A DNA stretch of 55,312 nucleotides, taken from NCBI GenBank assembly GCA_937951135.1, contig CALFCI010000085.1, forward strand, positions 1-55,312. Direction: 5' to 3'. How positions within the stretch are numbered: the stretch's first letter is position 1; each line of letters starts with the position of its first letter. This DNA is from an uncultured Aquimarina sp. (lineage in GTDB: Bacteria; Bacteroidota; Bacteroidia; Flavobacteriales; Flavobacteriaceae). The notes below the pieces were generated by a model, which was not told the DNA's origin, ran no database searches, and saw nothing but the letters and a program-made list of their open reading frames with translations. Shown one piece after another: positions 34,072 through 42,555 of this stretch. A program made the translations under genes and the position numbers.

Positions 34072-35142
34072 ATGAAGCCCATTGTTTCTAAAGACTCTAT
34101 CGTATATTTCAACTCGGATTGTTATACGGCTCTAAATTCATATTTGGAGAAAGCGCAACATTCTAAAATTTTTATTTTAGTAGATACCAATACACATGAA
34201 CATTGCTTGGCTACAGCAATGGGTGCCATTGAAAAAGAGTATGCTATTGAAATTATCGAGATTGAAGCTGGAGAGATTCATAAAACTATAGAAACGTGTA
34301 GTGGGGTCTGGAATGCCTTATCTGAGCTGGGTGCTGATCGAAAAAGTCTCCTTATTAACTTAGGTGGTGGTGTGGTTACCGATCTTGGCGGATTTGTAGC
34401 CTGTACCTATAAACGAGGTATTAGCTATATCAATATTCCAACTTCATTATTGGCAATGGTAGATGCTTCTGTAGGCGGTAAAACTGGTGTTGATCTTGGG
34501 AACCTAAAAAATATGGTGGGTGTCATTAGTGAATCCGAAATGGTACTTGTAGATACTGCATACCTAGCTACATTGCCAAGTGAGCAAATGCGTAGTGGTT
34601 TGGCAGAAATGTTGAAGCATGGATTAATCATGGATCGAGCATATTGGAATCAAATGCGTGACCTATCACAATTGACTACGGACCACCTTGATCAATTGAT
34701 TTATGATTCGGTAGTGATTAAGAATAAAATTGTTTTCGAAGACCCTACAGAACAAAACATTCGAAAATACTTAAACTTTGGACATACGCTAGGACACGCT
34801 ATTGAATCGTTCTACCTCACACATCCTGATAAACCTACATTATTGCATGGAGAGGCTATCGCTATTGGAATGATTATGGAAGCTTATATTTCGACAGAAC
34901 TACTTTCATTGTCAAAAGCTGATCTTACTGAAATTACAACAGCAATACTGCACACTTTTCCAAAAATTACTATTGACAGTGATACGTATAGTGCTATTAT
35001 GGAACTACTTATTCATGATAAGAAAAACGAAAAAGGGAATATATACTTTGTATTATTGAATACCATTGGAGATACCAAATATAACTGTTTGGTATCGGAT
35101 GAATTGATATTAAAATCTTTTGCGTATTATCATATTGCATAA
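34072..35142 (+). CDS. aroB: AroB, 3-dehydroquinate synthase
   Basis: The second step of the shikimate pathway: an NAD- and metal-dependent cyclisation of DAHP. The 356-residue length is typical. It has the nucleotide-binding NLGGGVVTDLGGFVACTYKRG (about 97-117), IPTSLLAMVDASVGGKTGVD and the metal ligands Glu of MRSGLAEMLKHG and His in NFGHTLGHAIE and LLHGEAIAIGM. It stands alone on the plus strand; a possible -7 element TAATTTCG lies about 35 bp upstream. Two palindromes follow its stop codon. Confidence 0.96.
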   Translation: MKPIVSKDSIVYFNSDCYTALNSYLEKAQHSKIFILVDTNTHEHCLATAMGAIEKEYAIEIIEIEAGEIHKTIETCSGVWNALSELGADRKSLLINLGGGVVTDLGGFVACTYKRGISYINIPTSLLAMVDASVGGKTGVDLGNLKNMVGVISESEMVLVDTAYLATLPSEQMRSGLAEMLKHGLIMDRAYWNQMRDLSQLTTDHLDQLIYDSVVIKNKIVFEDPTEQNIRKYLNFGHTLGHAIESFYLTHPDKPTLLHGEAIAIGMIMEAYISTELLSLSKADLTEITTAILHTFPKITIDSDTYSAIMELLIHDKKNEKGNIYFVLLNTIGDTKYNCLVSDELILKSFAYYHIA

Positions 35143-35149
35143 TACACGT

Positions 35150-35205
35150 ACATCTGCAAAATTTTGCGGATGTATATCTGAATTCCACCACAATATTTTG
35201 TGGTG
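35150..35205. repeat. Two palindromes downstream of aroB
   Basis: One, with arms ACATCTGCAAAA / TTTTGCGGATGT (one wobble), lies at 35150-35173. The other is CACCACAATATTTTGTGGTG at 35186-35205. They resemble the AAAATnTT-centred palindromes around the his operon and efp and could serve as the aroB terminator region, although a T-run is lacking. Confidence 0.6.
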
Positions 35206-35370
35206 CTATCGGATTTATATTTTAATATCATATTCTCAACAACTACCTTATTTTTTACCGTAATCTCTTTTTTTAATCTTTTTTTTACGAATTCATAATA
35301 TTTTCATATATTTAAGTGTACGCTAAACCTCAAATTCACGTTCTTAAAAAAAAACCAAACCCCCCAAATT

Positions 35371-35628
35371 ATGAAAAGAGCTATCGTAGATTACAAAAAA
35401 CTGACTCCGGAATTAATGGGATTATTAGCCTCTAAATATCCTTATGGATATGATGATGATGCCATTATTTATTTTCAAAATGCGAAAAACGAAACCATTG
35501 AAGCCATTGAAGTCAAAACTAATGAATGTATCTATTTAGTTAAAGTAAGTACTAAACTTGCTTCAAAAATGAAGAATTTTGATTTCGAAGAAATTAATGA
35601 CAATGATACTCCTATTTTAGATACCTAA
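35371..35628 (+). CDS. Small protein of unknown function (85 aa)
   Basis: A compact, acidic cytoplasmic protein that begins MKRAIVDYKKLTPELMGLLA, contains YPYGYDDDAIIYFQNAKN, and ends in an Asp/Glu-rich tail (FDFEEINDNDTPILDT). There is no signal peptide or membrane helix. I recognise this type as a hypothetical protein that recurs in flavobacteria, but no function is known. A long AT-rich upstream region with TATATTTA at about 35311 may hold its promoter. It converges on the cold-shock-domain gene. Confidence 0.75.
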   Translation: MKRAIVDYKKLTPELMGLLASKYPYGYDDDAIIYFQNAKNETIEAIEVKTNECIYLVKVSTKLASKMKNFDFEEINDNDTPILDT

Positions 35629-35699
35629 ATAATACTATTTTTAAATTGAACTGTAGCATACACTTAGACGTATTAAGGGTATGCTACATTAATAGTACC

Positions 35700-36149
35700 C
35701 TATACTACCTTTACCTTTACAGCATTCATTCCTTTCATTCCTTTTTCCAATTCAAATTCTACTTTGTCTCCTTCTTTAATATCGTCAATAAGACCATTGA
35801 CATGGACGAAGTATTTTTCTTGAGTATCCGTTTCATTAATAAATCCATATCCTTTAGAATCATTAAAGAATGCTACTTTACCTTTATGAACAGGATCAAT
35901 AAATACATCTTCTCTTTTAGGGATACCAATCGTTATAGATTCTGCATCAACTTTAACTTTTTGAGAAGGATCCGGAGGTGTATCTGTAAAATGACCGTTT
36001 TCATCAACATATACCAACATATCTTCTAGGCTATCCGCTTTTTTAGCATTGGCTTTTCGCTCTAGTTTCTTTTTTTGTTTATCCTCACGTTTTTTCAAAC
36101 GTTTCTTTTCTTTTTCTAATTTGTTAAAAGTTTGTTGCGACTTTGCCAT
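35700..36149 (-). CDS. Cold-shock-domain protein with basic N-terminal region
   Basis: The 149-residue protein has two parts. The first 40 residues are extremely basic and probably coiled (EKEKKRLKKREDKQKKKLER). The C-terminal cold-shock domain (about 83-149) has the RNP1-like KGYGFINETDTQEKYFVHV and VAFFND. Such proteins bind single-stranded RNA or DNA and may act as RNA chaperones. The basic leader with a separate acidic linker is a flavobacterial variant. The gene stands alone. Confidence 0.9.
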   Translation of the reverse strand: MAKSQQTFNKLEKEKKRLKKREDKQKKKLERKANAKKADSLEDMLVYVDENGHFTDTPPDPSQKVKVDAESITIGIPKREDVFIDPVHKGKVAFFNDSKGYGFINETDTQEKYFVHVNGLIDDIKEGDKVEFELEKGMKGMNAVKVKVV

Positions 36150-36437
36150 TCGTTATATAAAATAGTTATTTTCTTTATGTTACTTATCAGTCATTGAAAA
36201 TACTAAACGAATATCTAAGTAACGACAATATAAAATTGACTTATCAAGATGAATCCAGCGATTGCAATAACCTCCTTTTACTACTGTACTTGTACATAAA
36301 AGAGTTTACAAAGATATGACTTAGTTTTCTTATTTCAGAATAACATCATTACTTTTTGACAATTCATTCTTAATCTACGCTCCACAATTCTTAAATTCGG
36401 ACAATGCCCCCCAAAATTACAATTTCCTATTCTGAAA

Positions 36438-37307
36438 TTAGTCTATAACTGTTTTACGAAGTCTACTGATTGCGTTTACACTAAAATTTCCTAACACCTT
36501 CTTACCTGTAATTACGTTCTTAATATTGCCAAACAAATTGGCGGGTGGTGTTGCAAAAAATTGATCAATCGCACTGTCTTCATTTTGAATGATTTCTTCT
36601 TCTGCACCTTGTCTGAGGTAAAACTGATATGAGCTTGAATTGCTATTGCACAATAGCACTTCAACAGTATCATGTACAACCACTTCGCCCTCATCATCAT
36701 CATCATTCAACCTATACAATTCTACAAACGCATTTGCATTACCATCAAATAACACATCATTTGATTCTGCGCTACGCGTATGTACTAATGCACCTTCATT
36801 CCATAAATTAAGGGTGTATTTATAAAAATTAGTGCTATTTTGAGGATCGCTAAAACGAATCTTAACGACTTCCTCATCTTCTATATTTACATCTAAAATA
36901 GATACTAGGGGTTGCAATTCTTCTTCTTCAGATTTTATTGTAGTCCCATTTGAAAATACAACTTCAATCCAATACCTATTTCCTATAGCCGTTGCTATGG
37001 ATGTTGCTGATGTATACCTACCATTGTTTACGGTAAATGTATTGGTTAGTATTTGCGTATTTCCTAATTTATCTTTCTCATATACCGTAACAGCAGCATC
37101 ATTTATTGCTGAAAATGTAGTATCAGATCGTAACGGAACCGTTTCTTGAATCGTAATTACTATGGGTTCTGTTTGATTACTTATAGCTCCTAAAACAACG
37201 GTTTGAACTTCATGAGGTAAGTCTTCACTCACTTCTTTTGTACAATTGGTCATCAAAAATGATGCAATCATCACGACTATCACTATTTTTATGGATGTAT
37301 GTTTCAT
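36438..37307 (-). CDS. DUF4249-family outer-membrane lipoprotein
   Basis: The 289-residue protein has a lipoprotein signal (MKHTSIKIVIVVMIASFLMTNC, lipobox Cys22). A beta-sandwich-like region follows, in which SAINDAAVTVYEKDKLGN and NNGRYTS resemble an ingested carboxypeptidase-regulatory-like fold. Acidic loops are frequent (NDDDDEGEVV). DUF4249 proteins are encoded next to TonB-dependent receptors in Bacteroidota and probably act as their extracellular partner. The gene begins 4 bp after the receptor's stop codon, so the two are one operon. Confidence 0.85.
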   Translation of the reverse strand: MKHTSIKIVIVVMIASFLMTNCTKEVSEDLPHEVQTVVLGAISNQTEPIVITIQETVPLRSDTTFSAINDAAVTVYEKDKLGNTQILTNTFTVNNGRYTSATSIATAIGNRYWIEVVFSNGTTIKSEEEELQPLVSILDVNIEDEEVVKIRFSDPQNSTNFYKYTLNLWNEGALVHTRSAESNDVLFDGNANAFVELYRLNDDDDEGEVVVHDTVEVLLCNSNSSSYQFYLRQGAEEEIIQNEDSAIDQFFATPPANLFGNIKNVITGKKVLGNFSVNAISRLRKTVID

Positions 37308-37311
37308 GAAA

Positions 37312-39819
37312 TTAAAATTTAAAATTATACGTTACAAAAGGTATTGGTACCCCTAATACTGAAAATTCAAAGGTTTTGAAGGTATTATTCTTTATGGTAG
37401 AATAGGTCGAAAATGCATTTTTATTACTGTATACATTATACACTCCAAACACCCAGCTTCCACACCATCGTTTTTGTTGCTTTTTCTTAGGCGTATACGT
37501 AAAGGAAAGGTCTAATCGATGTGCTGGTTTTAAACGATCTGCATTTCGAGTAGCATAACTAAAAAATGTATCTCCATTAATGTCAAACTTTCCATTTGCA
37601 TTGGTTGTTGGCCGTCCACTTTGAAATGTAAAAAAGGAACCTACAGTCCATTTTTCAGATAACTTATAATTGGCAGTGATATTAAAAATATGTGGGCGAT
37701 CATAATTTGAAGGGTAATATGAACCGCCATTAATATTCTCATTGTCAAATACACTTATTGTTTTTCTTTTGGTTACCGTATGGGTATAATTTACATTTCC
37801 TGTAAGTTTCCCTTTCGTTTTATGCGCACTCAACTCCATACCATACGAATATCCTTTAGCGGGTAATAGTTCTGTTTCTAATTTTTCATTTAGCAACAAG
37901 TCTGCACCATCTTTATACTCCAGAAGGTTATTAAACATTTTATAGTACGCTTCTGCTGAAAAATTATAGCTACTACTTTCTGTATCATACGCATACCCCA
38001 CAGACCATTGGTTTACTTCTAAAGGCTTAATATGTGCACCAGAAGGTTTCCAAATATCTACTGGAAGTGCCGCATTGGTATTTGAGATTAAGTGTATGTA
38101 TTGAAACATTCGATTATATCCTAGTTTCACTACTTTTCGATCACTAAAATCATATTTAAGTGCTAATCGAGGCTCAAACCCTGTATACTCTTTTATGAAT
38201 TGATTGGTTTTAAATGTCTTAACTGTAGTCACAGTACTTACCGATTTTGGTTGTGTTGGATCATAAAACGACACCTCATATGTTCCTAAATTTCCAAACC
38301 AAGAATACCGTAATCCTGCATCCATTGAAAACGCACCCCATTGCCGTTCATAAGAAACATACGGAGCTATTTCTACGCCCTTTTCTGTTCCAAAATCTAT
38401 TTCATTTCGACCAGAATCTGTATCCCCTCCTGCTACCTTGGCAGGAGTAAAACGGTATACTGTAGCATTTATTCCAAATTTAATTTCAGTATCTGCATTT
38501 TGATAATAGGTGAAGTCTGGTTTCAAAATAAAATTTTCTACACTCGATTCCCAATCAAAACTACTGGAGCTACTAGCGCCCTCTTCTTTGCTAAATAAGG
38601 TATAATCATATCTACTATAAATCCCTGAAATATTCATAAATAACCGATCTGAAAATATATTATTCCATCGTAATGTAGCCGTACTGTTTCTCCATGTTAA
38701 ACCAAAACTCTCTTCTCCCGGTTCTTCTTCTTCTTCTTCTTCTTCTGCATTTTCTTCTCCCAAGTTATCTAAAAGTTTTAATACGTCTCCTCCAAAATAC
38801 CCAGAAGCAAACAATGTATTCTTATCATTAATCCTCCATGAAACCTTAGCATTCAAATCATAAAAATGAGCTTTTGTTCCTTTTGTATCTTTAAATAAAG
38901 GAAAGGCAAGATCAAAGTAAGAGCGTCTTCCCGAAATTAGATAGTTTACTTTATCTTTTACAATAGGGCCTTCTAAAGTCAATCTAGAAAATAACAGTCC
39001 TATTCCACCCTCTGCCTTAAACTGCTTGGTATTTCCTTCACGCTGTCTAATATCTAATACTGAAGAAGCTCTACCTCCATATCGTGCTGGGATTCCGCCT
39101 TTATATAACTTCATATCTTTTATAGCATCAGAATTAAATACGGAAAAGAAACCAAAAAGATGTGATGAATTGTATATTGGAGCTTCATCTAAAAGGATTA
39201 GATTTTGATCTATATTACCGCCTCGTACATTAAACCCAGAAGCCCCTTCTCCTACTGATGAAATTCCAGGTTGCGTCAGCATTGCTCTGGTAATATCGGG
39301 TTCTCCCAATAATGCTGGAAGCTTTTTAACATCTATAGGCTTTAAATTAATTGCGCCCGAAATGACACTTTTGGTTTGACTTTTTGATCCTCCATCTACT
39401 TTAATTACAACTTCATCTAACCCTTCTTGTTCTGGATCTAAATCAATAGTTAACTTTTGATTTGCCACTAAATTCAATTGTTTTTTAATGTCTTTATATC
39501 CCAGATAAGAAACTATAATCGTATGCTCCCCCTCACTAAGTGTTATCGAAAAAAAACCATATCCATTACTAACACCACCTTTGCCTGATTCTATATCATA
39601 TAGTGTCGCTCCAATTAACGTTTCTCCTGTGCTAGCATCTTTTACAGTACCACTAATACTATGCGACTGTGCAGTAATTGTAGATCCTATACTGCCAAAT
39701 ATGAAGAAAATCGTATAAATCACCTTTCTCCTATTGCTATTGATAAAGAGCCATTTGATTTTAGATAATAGTAACGCATCTACTACAAGAAATAATATTT
39801 TATTAGGCTTCGTTTCCAT
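37312..39819 (-). CDS. TonB-dependent receptor with N-terminal CarboxypepD_reg-like domain
   Basis: The 835-residue outer-membrane protein has four parts. The region to about residue 50 has two hydrophobic stretches (ILFLVVDALLL and VIYTIFFIFGSIGSTI), an unusual leader. A regulatory-like domain (about 52-135) starts HSISGTVKDASTGETLIGAT. The plug (about 150-270) includes LPALLGEPDITRAMLTQPGISS and GFNVRGGNIDQNLILLDEAPIYNSSHLFGFF. The 22-strand barrel ends in VTYNFKF. The substrate is unknown. An in-frame poly-Glu tract near residue 360 is encoded by a TTC/GAA microsatellite. A DUF4249 gene follows 4 bp downstream. Confidence 0.92.
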   Translation of the reverse strand: METKPNKILFLVVDALLLSKIKWLFINSNRRKVIYTIFFIFGSIGSTITAQSHSISGTVKDASTGETLIGATLYDIESGKGGVSNGYGFFSITLSEGEHTIIVSYLGYKDIKKQLNLVANQKLTIDLDPEQEGLDEVVIKVDGGSKSQTKSVISGAINLKPIDVKKLPALLGEPDITRAMLTQPGISSVGEGASGFNVRGGNIDQNLILLDEAPIYNSSHLFGFFSVFNSDAIKDMKLYKGGIPARYGGRASSVLDIRQREGNTKQFKAEGGIGLLFSRLTLEGPIVKDKVNYLISGRRSYFDLAFPLFKDTKGTKAHFYDLNAKVSWRINDKNTLFASGYFGGDVLKLLDNLGEENAEEEEEEEEPGEESFGLTWRNSTATLRWNNIFSDRLFMNISGIYSRYDYTLFSKEEGASSSSSFDWESSVENFILKPDFTYYQNADTEIKFGINATVYRFTPAKVAGGDTDSGRNEIDFGTEKGVEIAPYVSYERQWGAFSMDAGLRYSWFGNLGTYEVSFYDPTQPKSVSTVTTVKTFKTNQFIKEYTGFEPRLALKYDFSDRKVVKLGYNRMFQYIHLISNTNAALPVDIWKPSGAHIKPLEVNQWSVGYAYDTESSSYNFSAEAYYKMFNNLLEYKDGADLLLNEKLETELLPAKGYSYGMELSAHKTKGKLTGNVNYTHTVTKRKTISVFDNENINGGSYYPSNYDRPHIFNITANYKLSEKWTVGSFFTFQSGRPTTNANGKFDINGDTFFSYATRNADRLKPAHRLDLSFTYTPKKKQQKRWCGSWVFGVYNVYSNKNAFSTYSTIKNNTFKTFEFSVLGVPIPFVTYNFKF
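38717..38748. repeat. Trinucleotide microsatellite in the TonB-receptor gene
   Basis: About eight TTC units in a row (GAA/GAG on the coding strand) encode a run of eight or nine glutamates at residues about 360-370 of the receptor. The repeat length is a multiple of three, so changes would alter the number of Glu residues without a frameshift. Confidence 0.75.
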
Positions 39820-40128
39820 TTATTATTTTTTAAATACTACCTGCAAATCACGGTAATTATTAAGATTAAAGCGTTCCAACAGAAGCAATGGCACCTAATT
39901 TTCTGGAAAAAAATAAATTTTTAACATGATGCTATTTATCCATTAGATTCCGTTTTATACAACACTATTACTCTTATAATTACATTAAAAAAAGCATGAA
40001 TTCTATTTCTATCATATTTCAACAAATCTGTATACTCAATATAATATTTGAGTAGGTTTCTATTAATTTTACAGCAATATTAAAGGTATTAGGCTTGATA
40101 ACATCTAATTTCTTATCAGTACTATCTT
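39820..40128. other. AT-rich intergenic region upstream of the TonB receptor
   Basis: I see no credible gene in this stretch. It must contain the receptor promoter, but no perfect TAnnTTTG element was found. At its right end, 40113-40125 (TTATCAGTACTAT), it carries the left direct-repeat copy flanking element B. Confidence 0.5.
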
Positions 40129-40462
40129 AGCACATGACAAAAATTAGCAAGCATCTGAAAAATAATAATTTAAGCAACTTTTTCCAAGTACATAATCATT
40201 TGTAATGTTTTAACCCGGATTATGCAGTAGAAAATCTATTGACGAAGTGCTATTGCATAATTCGGGTTCAAACCATTTTATATTTGAATTCACCCAATTA
40301 AAACATAAAATGGTATAACTCCTGATGTGTCGGGACAAGAGACAATCTCGAATCCTCGGGAAAGACTAAAAAAATAGTGTGCATTTATTTATTTCACAGG
40401 AATATATATCCTATGAAAAACCAAAGTGTTTTCATTTTTTGTCATGTACTTATCAGTACTAT
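40113..40462. mobile_element. 322-bp MITE-like inverted-repeat element B with flanking direct repeats
   Basis: Its left end AGCACATGACAAAAA (40129) and right end TTTTTGTCATGTACT (to 40450) are inverted copies with one mismatch and match the ends of element A at 7864. The 13-bp sequence TTATCAGTACTAT lies on both sides (40113-40125 and 40450-40462), as a target duplication would. No frame encodes a transposase. Inside lies the 57-bp AACCCGGATTATGCA inverted repeat (40212-40268). It is 8 bp from the AraC gene stop. Confidence 0.65.
40212..40268. repeat. AACCCGG-family inverted repeat, long copy
   Basis: Arms AACCCGGATTATGCA / TGCATAATTCGGGTT (15 bp, one wobble) surround GACGAAGTGC and a short spacer. 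The copy at 12671-12710 lacks about 17 bp of the left arm and spacer. It is nested inside element B. Confidence 0.65.
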
Positions 40463-40470
40463 ATTAAAAC

Positions 40471-41619
40471 TTAGTCAGTTTTGGAAAGGTTCTTTTTGTA
40501 TTCAGAAGGAGAAAATCCTGTTTCCTTTTTAAAAATTCTATTAAAACTAGTTTTGGATTTAAAACCACATTCATAAGAAATCCCTAAAAGTGTATAATTT
40601 TCATATTCTTTCGAGTCCAACATTTCTTTTATTGCAGCTACACGATATGTATTTATAAGATCATAAAATGTAGTATCCATGTACTGATTTAATACTGTAG
40701 ACAATTTTTTATCAGTAATAGATAACTGCATTGCTAATTTATATAATGTTAATTCTTCATCTAGATAAGGCTTATCTTTTTCAAAAAGCATTTCTAATTC
40801 GTTTTTTAAAGCTTCGAATTCTTTATTGTTTACTTTTTTATCAACCTTATCGCAATATTTATTTTTTATAATGGGTTGTATCTCTTTTTCATTCGTTAAA
40901 AAATCTGGTAACAACACCTTGGATTGATTAACTCCATGATATCCTAAATACAGAATCAATATAATCATAGCCACAACTACAATATATTGTACCTTATAAG
41001 TTACCACTACACCAAAAAAAACATTACTCATTTTTAACACCAAATCGATACTTATCACCGCAATAGATCCTATTAACAATAATTTTATCCAAACAAAATC
41101 TTGAATTGTAAAGGTTGGGTATTTTATTTCTATTACTTTTTTATAAGTAGCCAAAACGTATAGGCATACGATCAAATAACTTATAAAATAACAATCTTCT
41201 ATGGCAAATAGAATACTCATGTACTCATTATCTACGTATGAAAATAAGGGAACTTTAAAAAATTCATACCCGAATGTAGGTAGTGAAATACTCATTAAGT
41301 ATACTGAAAAAGGGATGAAATGTAGCCTCATCTTTTTAAGTAAACCTTGTTCAGGTAAAAACAAAGATTTAATGTACAATAACAGAAATGGCCCAAAAAC
41401 CCAAGCTATAGTATCACTTGGAATAAAACTAATAAAATATAACCATTTTACTTGATGTAAAACGGCATAGTACTCTATCGATACGAATAATGTTAATATA
41501 AAAAGTAAAATTAATACATGCTGTGGTAGCGCCCTATCTTTTGACCTTAGTAGTAATAAAATAATCAACATTGTGATCACAATACCGACAACCAAAATAA
41601 AACTAATCAGTACGTTCAT
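40471..41619 (-). CDS. AraC-family regulator with seven-helix membrane sensor
   Basis: The 382-residue protein has seven hydrophobic segments in its first 240 residues (from MNVLISFILVVGIVITMLII to VQYIVVVAMIILILYLGYHG). A linker and a C-terminal AraC DNA-binding domain follow (about 285-382), with two helix-turn-helix units: LYKLAMQLSITDKKLSTVLNQ and LGISYECGFKSKTSFNRIFK, then ETGFSPSEYKK. The membrane half presumably senses an extracellular or membrane signal. This architecture is frequent in flavobacteria, but the regulon is unknown. The neighbouring TonB/DUF4249 operon or the secreted protein gene upstream are possible targets. Confidence 0.9.
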   Translation of the reverse strand: MNVLISFILVVGIVITMLIILLLLRSKDRALPQHVLILLFILTLFVSIEYYAVLHQVKWLYFISFIPSDTIAWVFGPFLLLYIKSLFLPEQGLLKKMRLHFIPFSVYLMSISLPTFGYEFFKVPLFSYVDNEYMSILFAIEDCYFISYLIVCLYVLATYKKVIEIKYPTFTIQDFVWIKLLLIGSIAVISIDLVLKMSNVFFGVVVTYKVQYIVVVAMIILILYLGYHGVNQSKVLLPDFLTNEKEIQPIIKNKYCDKVDKKVNNKEFEALKNELEMLFEKDKPYLDEELTLYKLAMQLSITDKKLSTVLNQYMDTTFYDLINTYRVAAIKEMLDSKEYENYTLLGISYECGFKSKTSFNRIFKKETGFSPSEYKKNLSKTD

Positions 41620-41709
41620 TTTTTCTAGCTCAGGTTATAAATGAAATAAAATTTACTTTATTATATATGACATTTGATATTGTAAAAAGTTGCATCCGTA
41701 TTTTAATTA

Positions 41710-42348
41710 TTATGGTTTCACGATAATAATTGTTGCTTTTACACCCGTAGTAAGGTTCCACTCATTTGCTGTCACTAATTCTTGTTCATCATTATAAAGT
41801 CTAAATTCTGCTGTATTAGGGCCTGACTCTCCTTGATTTAAAGCTTCAATATCAATTTTATTAAATCCTTTGTTTAAATCAATAGTAAATCCTTGAAACC
41901 CTGCACTTAAAAATACCTCTGAACGTATTACATCATTGTTTAAATAAATTCGTACCATATCCCCATCTACAGTTTGGTGATCTCTATAAATTAAATTTAC
42001 AAATGCGCTAGTACTTTTAAAATCTCCAAGGTATTGATCACTCTTATACGATTCTTTAATTTCTTTCTCTTTGGTAAACGCTTTAGGTGTAAACTCTAAA
42101 GTAGGTTCAAAAAATCCTTGATCTAAAGACATACTCCATGGCTTGTCTTTTTTCCGAAAATCAGTTCTACTTTGATCGATTTCTGGTAACGAAAAATCAG
42201 AATTTATATTGGGAGTATTTGAAGATAAGGTATTGTTTTCGTTGGTATTCGATAAAGTAGGTAATATCACTCCTGTACTTTCTATTTGCGCATGCACAGA
42301 GTCATATAAAAACATAACAAAGGGTATCCATAAAATAAATCGTAACAT
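41710..42348 (-). CDS. Secreted protein of unknown function
   Basis: The 212-residue protein has a signal peptide (about 1-20, FILWIPFVMFLYDSVHA-Q). A low-complexity Asn/Ser/Thr-rich stretch follows (about 28-55, SNTNENNTLSSNTPN), then a beta-rich domain (about 105-212) with DMVRIYLNNDVIRSEVFLSAGFQGFTIDLNKGFNKIDIEALN. That domain looks like a sugar- or lipid-binding sandwich. I do not recognise it with certainty. It is divergent from rlmF and faces the AraC gene downstream. Confidence 0.75.
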   Translation of the reverse strand: MLRFILWIPFVMFLYDSVHAQIESTGVILPTLSNTNENNTLSSNTPNINSDFSLPEIDQSRTDFRKKDKPWSMSLDQGFFEPTLEFTPKAFTKEKEIKESYKSDQYLGDFKSTSAFVNLIYRDHQTVDGDMVRIYLNNDVIRSEVFLSAGFQGFTIDLNKGFNKIDIEALNQGESGPNTAEFRLYNDEQELVTANEWNLTTGVKATIIIVKP

Positions 42349-42426
42349 ATATCTGTATTAATTAAGGTAAAGATAGTAAAACAAACGAATCAAACAGAAT
42401 ATAACAACCTAATGATAAGCAAAAAC

Positions 42427-42464
42427 TATTGTCTACAATAGACATAGAAATAACGCTATATTTG
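42427..42464 (+). promoter_or_regulatory. rlmF promoter with a palindromic operator-like site
   Basis: TATATTTG (42457-42464) is a perfect -7 element for the plus-strand rlmF gene. About 15 bp upstream lies the palindrome CTATTGTCTACAATAG (42427-42442), overlapping the -33 region and therefore well placed for a repressor or activator. Confidence 0.5.
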
Positions 42465-42555
42465 CACTATTGTTACCTAATTGATTACAAAATAAATAAA
42501 AAATAGTTGTTTTTTATTTACATAAAAAAACAAAACACTTTATAAATTCAAAATA

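Noticed and set aside
35646..36029. Plus-strand frame of 127 residues over the cold-shock-domain gene
   Set aside because: It is Phe/Tyr/Ile-rich and antisense to a protein with a clear cold-shock domain, a composition typical of shadow frames.
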